From Isosphaeraceae bacterium (GTDB lineage Bacteria > Planctomycetota > Planctomycetia > Isosphaerales > Isosphaeraceae): a DNA stretch of 38,454 nucleotides. The stretch's first letter is position 1, and each line of letters opens with the position of its first letter. This document shows positions 25,940-35,283 of the stretch, in pieces. The DNA lies in contig JAJPJC010000073.1 of the NCBI GenBank assembly GCA_021324445.1, positions 1-38,454 of the forward strand. The letters are read 5' to 3'. The notes beneath the pieces are model-generated. The model made no database searches and had not been told where the DNA came from. It saw nothing but the letters and a program-made list of their open reading frames with translations. The translations under genes and the position numbers were made by a program.

Positions 25940-27046
25940 TCAGGCCACGTCTTCATTGGGGAGTCGAGTGCGAGTGCCTCGGCTCTGGCGGTCGGCCGGG
26001 GTGAGGACCGTCAGTGCCGCGGGAAGGATGCTGATCGTCCATTCGTCCGGGTGGGCCGCGCTCGCGGGATCGCCGCGGGGTCGGAGGTAGCCCCCCGGGT
26101 CGCCATCGAGCTGGACGGGGATCGGTTCGTCGGCCGTCACGACCAGCGTGCGAACACGGCGATGGAAGACGCTGGGGTCGTCGAGATGGATGCCGCAGAA
26201 GACCTTGCACAGGTAATACAAAGCTTGGAATGGTCCAGGGTTACGGAAGACGACCAGGTCGAGCCAACCGTCATCGTCCCGGGCGATGGGGGCGAAGGGC
26301 AGACCCAGGGCATAGCGGGGCAGATTGAAGACGAAGACCGTCGTGCCGCGGATGACCTCCTCGGCACCCGGGTCGAGCACCCGCACCGAGATGGTCGGGA
26401 ACCGGTAGGACCAGCTCGAGCGGAGGATGGGCTCGACATAGGCCATGCGATGGGTGGGCCGGACGCGGCCCGATCGCGACACGCGCGCTCGATGGTGGCG
26501 TGTGACCACCTCGGCGTCAAAACCGAAGCCCGCCATGAGCAGAAACCGGCGGCCGGCGGCCTTGCCGACGTCGATCCGGCTGGCGCGGCCGGCGGCGATG
26601 GTGGCGGCCAGGCGCCGCGGGTCGCGGCGCAGGCCGAAATGGCGCGCGACCAGGTTCTCCGTGCCCGCCGGGAGCACGGTCACGGGTGGCCGCGGCCGTT
26701 CGTTCAGCAGCGCCGAGACCGTACCATCGCCGCCCACCGCCACGAGGCAACGGCAAGCGCTGTCCCCAGCCGCGGCGGCCACCATCTCCCCCCGTGCCTC
26801 GGGGGTCCAGGCAATCTCCGCACGAAAACCCAGGTGCGTCAGCTCGGCGACCAAGGTCTCGACCAGGTGCCGGCCGCGGCCGAGCCCCGAGCCCCGATTG
26901 GCCACGATGCCGACCCAGCCCGCAGCGCCGGCACGGCACGACCGGGCCGGTGACCGGGCGTCCGATTCCGAAGGGAAGAATCGGCCATGGCCTCCCGCGG
27001 CCGTTGGTCCGCTCCTCGAGCTTTCGCCGTCCGGTGGTCGCGTCAC
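25940..27046 (-). CDS. Diacylglycerol kinase family lipid kinase
   Basis: A 368-residue kinase of the DAGK/sphingosine kinase/NAD-kinase-like fold. WVGIVANRGSG (44-54) is the first strand, AVGGDGTVSALLNE (103-116) the nucleotide-binding GGDGT loop, and LPAGTENLVARHFG (125-138) the second conserved loop. GFGFDAEVV and PFAPIARDDDGWLDLVVF complete the C-terminal domain. It likely phosphorylates a membrane lipid such as diacylglycerol. The GTG start at 27046 shares bases GTGA with the stop of the coiled-coil gene, so translation is coupled. The first 40 residues are not conserved-looking, and a later start is possible. Confidence 0.88.
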   Translation of the reverse strand: MTRPPDGESSRSGPTAAGGHGRFFPSESDARSPARSCRAGAAGWVGIVANRGSGLGRGRHLVETLVAELTHLGFRAEIAWTPEARGEMVAAAAGDSACRCLVAVGGDGTVSALLNERPRPPVTVLPAGTENLVARHFGLRRDPRRLAATIAAGRASRIDVGKAAGRRFLLMAGFGFDAEVVTRHHRARVSRSGRVRPTHRMAYVEPILRSSWSYRFPTISVRVLDPGAEEVIRGTTVFVFNLPRYALGLPFAPIARDDDGWLDLVVFRNPGPFQALYYLCKVFCGIHLDDPSVFHRRVRTLVVTADEPIPVQLDGDPGGYLRPRGDPASAAHPDEWTISILPAALTVLTPADRQSRGTRTRLPNEDVA

Positions 27047-27570
27047 GGTTTCTTGTGGATCAGATCAAGGTTCTTCCGGTAAGTCTCATCAAATTGCTTG
27101 CGCAACGTCTGCAAGTGGGCCATCAGCTCGCCGTTGTGGGTCTTCAGGTTCTGGACCTCGTTCCTCAGGTCGGCCATCGCCTTTTCTTCGGCCTGATGCT
27201 CCGCCGTGCGATGCTCGAACTGGGTCTTGGCGGCGTTGGCCGTGTTGTCGACGATTTCCTTCTGGTACTTGAGGCGTGCGAGGCTATCCAGGATCTGGGA
27301 CCGGCCTTTTTCCAGGTCGGCGATCTGGGCGCGAAACGTCGTGATCTGGCGGTCGAGCTCTTCTTGAGCCGAGGAAGTCTGGTCGTGCAGGCTGGCGATC
27401 GCGCTGCGAGTGTCCTGGAGATTGGTCTGGACTTCCGCCAGTTGCTTGGACAGCTTGTCGAGCTGCTCGTTGGCGTTGTAATTGAGCTGGGCGACCCCGC
27501 TGGCCAGGATGAGCCAGACCAGGGCGCCGAGCATCACCAAGACGACAAGAACCTTTCCCGCAGTAGACAT
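27043..27570 (-). CDS. Membrane-anchored coiled-coil protein
   Basis: A 175-residue protein with one N-terminal membrane helix (VLVVLVMLGALVWLILASGV, residues 6-25) and a long heptad-patterned coiled coil from about residue 30 to the end, rich in Gln, Glu, Lys and Leu. GAGAGG precedes the ATG at 27570; an upstream start in the same frame would place a Gly/Arg stretch before the helix. Unknown family. Such anchored coiled coils act as spacers or tethers in the periplasm. Its stop overlaps the GTG of the lipid kinase gene, so the two proteins are made together. Confidence 0.8.
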   Translation of the reverse strand: MSTAGKVLVVLVMLGALVWLILASGVAQLNYNANEQLDKLSKQLAEVQTNLQDTRSAIASLHDQTSSAQEELDRQITTFRAQIADLEKGRSQILDSLARLKYQKEIVDNTANAAKTQFEHRTAEHQAEEKAMADLRNEVQNLKTHNGELMAHLQTLRKQFDETYRKNLDLIHKKP

Positions 27571-27822
27571 CAAACCTCTCCCGCCCGTGGTCGGACACCT
27601 CAACAACCGCGCCGCGGCGACCCCGGCGCGCGCCTGCCTCGTCGCTGAATTCGCCGTGCGGATCGGGGAAGAGACGAGGGGAAACGGACCAAGAACCCAT
27701 CAGGTTCGGCCCGCCGAGAGTGGGCCGATCCCTGTTAGCTTAGTATACATCTCGGCGCGAGCGCGATCCAGTTTTCGCCACCTTGAGTTTGCATCCCCTT
27801 CTGGCCGTGCGGCCGGATGAAC

Positions 27823-27831
27823 TGATACAAT
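27823..27831 (+). promoter_or_regulatory. Candidate extended -10 promoter for the dehydrogenase gene
   Basis: TGATACAAT forms an extended -10 element resembling the one upstream of the orphan histidine kinase at 7088. No convincing -35 is present. Predicted leader about 240 bases. Confidence 0.35.
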
Positions 27832-27866
27832 ACCGCCACTACCGCCCTGGGGGCAACCTGGTGGCG

Positions 27867-27889
27867 TGGCCTGGCCTGGCCTGGCCTGG
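27867..27889. repeat. TGGCC short tandem repeat
   Basis: Four perfect TGGCC units plus TGG, followed by degenerate T/G-rich sequence. It lies in the leader of the dehydrogenase gene and may vary in copy number by slippage. Confidence 0.8.
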
Positions 27890-28075
27890 TTGGGTCTGGT
27901 CTGTTGGGGTCTTGCCTCCCGAGCCCCGGCGTGGACTGCGGGACTCGCCTTCTCGCCGATGGTGTGCCGCTGCGGCCCGGATCCCGGCTTCGCTCACCTC
28001 GATCCGGTCCGGGCTGGTCGATCGGAGCAGGGACGACCCGCCGCCGTGGTGCCGGCCCTGGAGAACTTCGCCGCC

Positions 28076-29119
28076 ATGCGTCCCACCTACCCGGTCACCG
28101 AGCTCCTGGGCGACGGCATCGGCGCGGAGCTGTCGCGGGCGGTTCACCACCTGGCCGAGGCGTTGCCGATCCAGCTCGACTTCCGGCCGGTCGACTTCCG
28201 GCTGGAGAACCGCAGGGCCCGCGGCCAGACGGTCTACGATGAGGCGGTCGAGGCGATCACGGCCACGGGAGTGGGGTTGAAGTATCCCACCACCACCGCC
28301 GAGGAGAGTCCCAACGCCGTGCTGCGGCGCCGGCTCGACCTGGCGGTCATCCACCGGCCGGTCTACACCATCCCCGGAGTGCCGACCAACTTCCGCCGCG
28401 AGCTCGACCTGGACATCGTGCGGATCGCCACCGGCGGGACCTATGACGATCCCGGCCGGATGATCGGCGAGGATGGGGCCGTCAGCCTGCGGATCGTCGA
28501 GCGGCGGCCGGTGAGCGAGGCGGCGCGCTATGCCTTCAGCCTGGCCCGCAAGACCGACAAGAAGGTGACCAGCTCGTCGAAATACACGATCCAGAAGGCG
28601 ACTGACGGCCTGTTCGAGCGCGTGACCCGGGAAGTTGCCGAGCAGTTCCCCGAGGTGCCGCACGCCGTCGAGCTGTTCGACGCCCTGCTGGGCAAACTCA
28701 TCATGGCGCCGGAGAAGTTCCAGATCGTGCTGGTCTTGAACGAGTACGGCGACTTCCTCTCGGACATGGCCTGCGGCCTGGCCGGCTCGCTGGGCATCGG
28801 CGCCAGCGCCAACCTCGCCTTTGACCCGGCGGCGGTGGTCCGGGTGGCACTCTTCGACGCCGCGCACGGCACTGCACCCGACATCGCCGGCAAGAACCTG
28901 GCCAACCCCACGGCGATTTTCCTGGCGCTGTCGATGCTGCTCTACCAGGTCGGCGAGATCGCCGCCGGCCAGGCGGTCAAGCACGCCACGCTCGACCTTC
29001 TGCGCGAGGGAGTGCGCACTCGCGACCTGGGCGGCGAGGAATCGACCGAGAGCTTCACCGCGGCGGTTGCCGCCGAGGTCGCGCGGCGGCTGGCGCCGCC
29101 GCCACGTCCTCAGCCCTGA
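28076..29119 (+). CDS. Isocitrate/isopropylmalate dehydrogenase family protein
   Basis: A 347-residue NAD(P)-dependent beta-decarboxylating dehydrogenase. LGDGIGAELSRAV (11-23) opens the fold; SPNAVLRRRLDL (78-89) is the substrate Ser-Asn-Arg region; the catalytic Lys169 lies in SSKYTIQKATDGLF; the metal site is GDFLSDMACGL (225-235), and DAAHGTAPDIAGKNLANPTA (261-280) binds the nucleotide. The RENTEGxY segment that shapes the substrate pocket is RIATGGTY here, so the substrate may differ from isocitrate or isopropylmalate. The ATG at 28076 begins conserved sequence, with GGAG 12 bases before it; a GTG at 28046 is possible. No pathway genes adjoin it. Confidence 0.88.
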   Translation: MRPTYPVTELLGDGIGAELSRAVHHLAEALPIQLDFRPVDFRLENRRARGQTVYDEAVEAITATGVGLKYPTTTAEESPNAVLRRRLDLAVIHRPVYTIPGVPTNFRRELDLDIVRIATGGTYDDPGRMIGEDGAVSLRIVERRPVSEAARYAFSLARKTDKKVTSSSKYTIQKATDGLFERVTREVAEQFPEVPHAVELFDALLGKLIMAPEKFQIVLVLNEYGDFLSDMACGLAGSLGIGASANLAFDPAAVVRVALFDAAHGTAPDIAGKNLANPTAIFLALSMLLYQVGEIAAGQAVKHATLDLLREGVRTRDLGGEESTESFTAAVAAEVARRLAPPPRPQP

Positions 29120-29152
29120 GGCGGCCTTCGGCCGCAACCCAAGAGGAAGGAC

Positions 29153-29566
29153 GGATTCCAGATTCCCAATTCCAGATGCAACCCCATTTGGGATCGGCAG
29201 TCGGTCATTGGGAATTCCCCAGATGTGCGCACGGCGAGGAATGGACAAGGACAGATTCCTCCCATTTTGGAATCTGGATAGGAGTTACGCGGTGGAAGCT
29301 TCTTGGACATCGCCGCCTGCTGTTCCGAGGCGTCTGGGCTGGATCGGCAAGGCCCAAGAGACTACCAGCGCATTGTTCGCTCGCCGATCGTTCCAGACGC
29401 CGGGGTGGCCGGAAGGCCAACTGCGTAACTCCCATCCCAATTCCAGATGCAACCCCATTTGGGATCGGCGGTCGGTCATTGGGAATTCCCCAGATGTGCG
29501 CACGGCGAGGAATGGACAAGGACAGATTCCTCCCATTTGGAATCTGGAATCTGTCATTTGGAATTG
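29153..29566. repeat. Composite repeat: two 114-bp direct repeats around a palindromic insert, with heptamer arms
   Basis: Copies at 29165-29278 and 29436-29548 differ by one substitution and one inserted T. Between them, 29281-29432 begins GGAGTTACGC and ends with its exact reverse complement GCGTAACTCC, and contains a second inner pair (GGCGTCTGG near 29330 and its complement near 29392). The outer edges are heptamer arrays: GGATTCC, AGATTCC, CAATTCC on the left (29153-29173), and GGAATCT, GGAATCT, GTCATTT, GGAATTG on the right (29539-29566), inverted to each other. The whole occupies the gap between the dehydrogenase and the small membrane protein; no gene is visible in it. Confidence 0.88.
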
Positions 29567-29598
29567 CCAAGAGCCAGTGCGACCGAGCACTCCAGAAC

Positions 29599-30147
29599 AT
29601 GATGATTCACCTCGCTCCCGGGAAATGGTCCACGGCCGCCCTGATGCGGGTGATCGTCCCGATCGCCCTGGAGCTGGTCTTGTTCCAGGATGCCTGGGGC
29701 ATCCTCCTGTTTCCCCCATTCACCATGATGGTCCTGGCGCTCAACCTGGGGTTGTTCTTCGTCCTGGTCCGACCCCGGGCCTGGGAGACGCGGATCATGG
29801 GGATGCTGCTGGGTGGTATTGGGGCCGTCTTCCTGATCACGGCGGATTACCTGGTCGCGGTCTGGATGCAGTCGAGGCCGCCGGGACTGCTGGGGAGCGG
29901 TTTGCAATCCGTCCTGATGAGTTGTCTGGATTCGCTGGGGGACCCCGCGGGCGATCTGGCCTCGGTGCTTCACCTGGTCGTCAGGCACATGACCGTGATC
30001 GAAGCCATCCTGCTGGACCTCCTCGGGCTGGCGGTGATCTGGGCGGGCGGCCGGCTGGAGCATCGGTGCCGCGCTCGCTGGGGTCAACGCAGGATCAGCC
30101 CGAGTTCCGCCGGCGATCCAGGGCCAGGTTCAGGAGCAGGACGTTGA
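29599..30147 (+). CDS. Small multi-pass membrane protein of unknown function
   Basis: A 182-residue protein with about four hydrophobic helices: ALMRVIVPIALELVLF, FTMMVLALNLGLFFVLV, MGMLLGGIGAVFLITADYL and VIEAILLDLLGLAVIW. The start at 29599 has no strong ribosome site; the second ATG at 29602 is equivalent. I do not recognise a family. The last 53 bases overlap the end of kdpC on the other strand, so the C-terminal Arg/Ser/Gly-rich tail may be non-conserved read-through. Its position behind the composite repeat separates it from the dehydrogenase gene. Confidence 0.6.
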   Translation: MMIHLAPGKWSTAALMRVIVPIALELVLFQDAWGILLFPPFTMMVLALNLGLFFVLVRPRAWETRIMGMLLGGIGAVFLITADYLVAVWMQSRPPGLLGSGLQSVLMSCLDSLGDPAGDLASVLHLVVRHMTVIEAILLDLLGLAVIWAGGRLEHRCRARWGQRRISPSSAGDPGPGSGAGR

Positions 30148-30661
30148 CCCGCGGCGGGGCGCCGAGGATCGCCCCGGATCGATCGGTGTGGGCGTCGATC
30201 AGGGCGCGCACCTGATCCTCGGGCAGGCCGCGGGCCGCGGCCACGCGCCGGAGCTGATACTCCGCCGCCTCGGGGCTGATGTGCGGGTCCAGGCCCGAGC
30301 CCGAGGCCATCACCAGATCCACAGGCGTCGGCCGCTCCGCGGTGGCTTTCAGCGCCGCGGCCCGCTCGGCGAGCTTCTGGCGCAGATCCGGGTTCTTGGA
30401 GCCGAGGTTGGATCCAGCCCCGGCATCCGCCTTGTAACCGACGGCCGACGGCCGGGGATGAAAGTAGGCGTCGGAGGCGAACGGCTGGGCCACCAGCTCC
30501 GAACCAATCACGGTCCGCTCCCGATCATAGACGAGACTTCCCTCCGCTTGATGAGGGAAGGCCAGGTTGGCCAGCCCCCAGACCGCGGCCGGATAGGCGA
30601 TCGCACAAAGGATGAAGGTGACCAGGCAGGCGAGCAGTGCGGTCATGGTTTCGCGAATCAT
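30095..30661 (-). CDS. kdpC: Potassium-transporting ATPase subunit C
   Basis: A 188-residue subunit of the high-affinity K+ pump KdpFABC, which stabilises ATP binding by KdpB. One N-terminal membrane helix (LLACLVTFILCAIAYPAAVWG) is followed by the periplasmic domain with SELVAQPF, YFHPRPSAVGY, ASGSGLDPHISPEAA and HTDRS, all standard for KdpC. It begins 45 bases after kdpB. The 3' end overlaps the convergent membrane protein gene by 53 bases. Confidence 0.97.
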   Translation of the reverse strand: MIRETMTALLACLVTFILCAIAYPAAVWGLANLAFPHQAEGSLVYDRERTVIGSELVAQPFASDAYFHPRPSAVGYKADAGAGSNLGSKNPDLRQKLAERAAALKATAERPTPVDLVMASGSGLDPHISPEAAEYQLRRVAAARGLPEDQVRALIDAHTDRSGAILGAPPRVNVLLLNLALDRRRNSG

Positions 30662-30706
30662 CGGGCAGGTTCTCCCGGAGGATTGCCGTTTGAGGATGAA
30701 GCCCCC

Positions 30707-32845
<2,139 letters not shown>

Positions 32846-32894
32846 CGACGATTCTCCTGCGGGAAGTACACCTTCGACAGCCCCTGCCGAAGAA

Positions 32895-32983
32895 CCCCCC
32901 CCTGACCCCCCCTTCGTAAGGGGGGGAAAGGAATCGGGCGAGCCCCCGGATTCTCCCCCTTACCAAGAGGGGGACAGGGGGGG
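32895..32983. repeat. C/G-rich long hairpin between kdpA and kdpB
   Basis: The left arm (32896-32921: seven C, TGA, a second C-run, TTCGTAAGG) pairs with the right arm (32958-32983: CCTTACCAAGAGGGGGAC then a G-run). The middle continues pairing through GGGGG / CCCCC and GAATC / GATTC, so nearly the whole 89 bases fold into one hairpin. It sits between two genes whose products are needed in equal amounts. Confidence 0.85.
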
Positions 32984-33028
32984 TATTCGCATCGGCCCAG
33001 GGCGTAGACAAACCATTCATGAACCGCT

Positions 33029-34780
33029 CTATGGCTTGACCCTCATCAGGTGATCGGCGATCGGGCCCAGGACGACCGCGGGCATGAACGACAACGCGCC
33101 GACCAGCAGCACCGTCCCCAGCAGCATGCCGGCGAACGTCCAGTTGTCCGTCCTCAGGGTCCCGACGGTCTGGGGCACCCGTTTCTTTTGCGACAGCGAG
33201 CCGGCGATGGCCAGGGGGAAGATGAGCGCCGGGAATCGGCCCAGCAGCAGGACGATGCCGGTGGCGATGTTCCACGGGGGCGTGTTGTCCGAGAGGCCCT
33301 CGAACCCCGAGCCATTGTTGGCCGCCGCCGAGGTGAACTCGTAGAGGATCTCGCTGAAGCCGTGCGGGCCGGGGTTGGCGCAGAACGCCTTCCAGCTCGT
33401 CGCCGCGAAGAGCGCCGTGCCGCCGCAGATCAATACGGGATGGATCAGGACGGCCAGCATGGCCAGCTTGACCTCCTTGGCCTCGACCTTCTTGCCCAGG
33501 TACTCCGGCGTGCGTCCCACCATCAGCCCGGCGATGAACACGGCGATGATGATGTACGACAGCATGTTGAGGAATCCCGCGCCGATCCCGCTGAAGACGA
33601 CGTTGAGCATCATCAGGGTCAGGGGCACCATGCCGGCCAGCGGATTGAGGCTGTCGTGCATTCTGTCGACCGAGCCGTTGGACGTGGCCGTGGTGATCGC
33701 CGCCCAGGTCGCCGACGCGACCGGGCCGATGCGGACCTCCTTGCCCTCGAGGTTCGGTCCCCGGGCCAGCGGCAGGCCGGCCGCCGCGGCGCTGGGCTGG
33801 GCCTCGGCCCCGAGTGCCACGGCCGCCTCGACCGCCAGCAGGGTGAACATCACCCCGAAGACGACCGCGGCGTGGCCCCGGTCCTTGAGCATCCGCCCGA
33901 ACATCACGATTGCCGACATCGGCAGCACGAGGATCGAGATGACCTCCAGGAGGTTGCTCCAGGGGGTGGGGTTCTCGAGCGGGTGAGCCGAGTTGGGACC
34001 GAAGAAGCCTCCGCCGTTGGTCCCGAGCTGCTTGATCGAGACCTCGGCGGCCACCGGGCCGCGGGCGATGGTCTGGGTGGTCATCCTGGTCGCCTCACCG
34101 TCGAGCGGTGTCGCCGGCACTGCGCCCTGGAAGGTCATCGGCACCCCGGTGCCGACCAGCAGCAGCGCGACGATCACGGCCAGGGGGAGCAAGACCAGGA
34201 GCAGGCTGCGCAACAGGTCGACGTAGAAGTCGCCCAGGTGCCGGTCGCCGCGCAGGCCGCGGACCGCGGCCAGCATCACGCACAGGCCGGCGGCGGGCGT
34301 GACGAACTGGAGCCAGACGATGGCGCCCAGTTGGCTGAAATACGACAGGTGCTGCTCCCCGGAGTAGTGCTGGAGGTTGGTGTTGGTGACGAACGAGCAA
34401 ACAGTGTTGAAGACCACGCCGGTGTCGGCACCGGGGTGTTCGACCCCGGCGGCATCCTTGTATCCCAGGGCCCCCAGCGACCCCTTGCGGTCGGGGTTCA
34501 GGGGCAGGTCTTGCTGGAGGTAGAGCAGGCCGAAGCTGATCACGAACAGGGCGGCGTTGTACGCCAGCAGGGCGATCGCATACTGCTTCCAATCCATGGA
34601 GGCCGCCGCGCGGCGCCCGAGCAGGCGAGCCAGGGCCATCGGCAGGACATCGAGGCCCCGGCCCACGCGGTCGGCCGGAGGGTCGAGGGCGTGCGCCATC
34701 CACAGGCCCAGCGGCACGCAGGCCGCCATCGGCAGGCCGAACGCCCAGAACGGGTGGATCCAGGACAGAGTCGATTCCAC
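33029..34780 (-). CDS. kdpA: Potassium-transporting ATPase subunit A
   Basis: A 583-residue channel-like subunit that selects and conducts K+. About ten hydrophobic helices and four selectivity loops are seen: NTNLQHYSGEQ, TNGGGFFGPNSAHP, ATSNGSVDRMHDSLNP and AAANNGSGFEGL. The start is GTG at 34780, with GGAGG seven bases upstream. It follows kdpF by 46 bases. Confidence 0.98.
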   Translation of the reverse strand: MESTLSWIHPFWAFGLPMAACVPLGLWMAHALDPPADRVGRGLDVLPMALARLLGRRAAASMDWKQYAIALLAYNAALFVISFGLLYLQQDLPLNPDRKGSLGALGYKDAAGVEHPGADTGVVFNTVCSFVTNTNLQHYSGEQHLSYFSQLGAIVWLQFVTPAAGLCVMLAAVRGLRGDRHLGDFYVDLLRSLLLVLLPLAVIVALLLVGTGVPMTFQGAVPATPLDGEATRMTTQTIARGPVAAEVSIKQLGTNGGGFFGPNSAHPLENPTPWSNLLEVISILVLPMSAIVMFGRMLKDRGHAAVVFGVMFTLLAVEAAVALGAEAQPSAAAAGLPLARGPNLEGKEVRIGPVASATWAAITTATSNGSVDRMHDSLNPLAGMVPLTLMMLNVVFSGIGAGFLNMLSYIIIAVFIAGLMVGRTPEYLGKKVEAKEVKLAMLAVLIHPVLICGGTALFAATSWKAFCANPGPHGFSEILYEFTSAAANNGSGFEGLSDNTPPWNIATGIVLLLGRFPALIFPLAIAGSLSQKKRVPQTVGTLRTDNWTFAGMLLGTVLLVGALSFMPAVVLGPIADHLMRVKP

Positions 34781-34796
34781 GGCGGGACCTCCGGTC

Positions 34797-34820
34797 GTAG
34801 GTCGGGCTTTCCAACGTGAC
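34797..34820. repeat. Degenerate copy of the GTAGGTCAGGCT repeat arm
   Basis: GTAGGTCGGGCTTTCC followed by AACGTGAC matches, with a few changes, one arm of the perfect inverted repeat at 36053-36112. It lies in the 46-base gap between kdpF and kdpA. Confidence 0.5.
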
Positions 34821-34826
34821 GCGATC

Positions 34827-34907
34827 TCAGAACCGTTCGGGTCGGATCATGGCGTACCCGAGGTAGATCAGGGCCAGCACGGTCAGCACGGCAGTCAGGT
34901 AGAGCAT
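34827..34907 (-). CDS. kdpF: Potassium-transporting ATPase subunit F (26 residues)
   Basis: A 26-residue single-helix peptide: LYLTAVLTVLALIYLGYAM (residues 2-20), ending IRPERF. KdpF peptides (29 residues in Escherichia coli) end in a pattern like YALxxPExF and stabilise the KdpFABC complex. The ATG at 34907 lies 25 bases after the stop of the preceding micropeptide and 46 before kdpA, exactly the expected place. Too short for routine gene finding. Confidence 0.9.
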   Translation of the reverse strand: MLYLTAVLTVLALIYLGYAMIRPERF

Positions 34908-34932
34908 GGCAGCACTCCCGTTCGGGTCGCGG

Positions 34933-35013
34933 TCAGAGCCGATCGCACGCCGCGACCAGGGCAAAGAACAGGGCGAAGATCACGATCCCGAGGGCCAGGG
35001 TTCCCAGGGCCAA
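34933..35013 (-). CDS. Second kdp-linked membrane micropeptide (26 residues)
   Basis: A 26-residue peptide starting at TTG 35013, six bases after a near-perfect ribosome site AAAGGAGG. The sequence is a single hydrophobic helix (ALGTLALGIVIFALFFALVA) ending ACDRL. I recall similar short peptides with a FFAL core and a CDRL/CERL end just before kdpF in other bacteria (memory, unverified). It could be an extra small subunit or assembly factor of the pump. It is the first gene of the kdp unit proper, downstream of the hairpin element at 35115-35201. Confidence 0.7.
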   Translation of the reverse strand: MALGTLALGIVIFALFFALVAACDRL

Positions 35014-35078
35014 GGTCAACCTCCTTTGGTTCGTCCGGCGTCTGTTGTCCGTTGGGGTGTGGCTCGATTGATCGCTCG

Positions 35079-35227
35079 TCAGGTAAGTCCTGTCGGATCG
35101 ATCGGGAAGTCTTTCACCGCGGAGAGCGCCGAGATCGCAGAGAAAAAGACAGAGGATTCCTCTCGGTTTCCCTCTCTGCGGTCTCCGCGGTCTCCGCGGT
35201 GAGTCTTGAGAGCTCCTCAGGTAAGTC
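35079..35227. repeat. Nonamer-built inverted element flanked by direct repeats, upstream of kdp
   Basis: The core (35115-35201) has a right arm with TCTCTGCGG, TCTCCGCGG, TCTCCGCGG and a left arm that is its imperfect reverse complement (CCGCGGAGA, GCGCCGAGA, TCGCAGAGA). It is bracketed by an exact 11-bp direct repeat TCAGGTAAGTC at 35079-35089 and 35217-35227, with weaker similarity extending to about 25 bases. This is the structure of a small non-autonomous insertion. The remaining gap (35014-35283) contains nothing else clear; the kdp promoter must lie here or upstream of the two-component genes. Confidence 0.8.
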
Positions 35228-35283
35228 ATGCCAGTCGAAGGGGCACGAGAGCCCGGTTCCCACTGACAGGACGTTTCTGACTG

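Larger units (their letters stand above)
27571..28075. other. Divergent intergenic region upstream of the dehydrogenase gene
   Basis: About 500 bases between the divergent coiled-coil and dehydrogenase genes. It has an AT-richer core (27735-27835) with a minus-strand TATACT box near 27744 and the plus-strand extended -10 listed separately. Further right are a TGGCC tandem run and a GC-rich stretch that is open in the dehydrogenase frame but lacks coding character. Confidence 0.5.

Noticed and set aside
29165..29548. Possible CRISPR-like array
   Set aside because: Only two long repeats with one palindromic spacer of 150 bases and no cas genes; the geometry does not fit a CRISPR.
33050..34819. 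A 589-codon frame antisense to kdpA
   Set aside because: Same reason: shadow of a certain gene, low-complexity Gln/His/Arg-rich composition.
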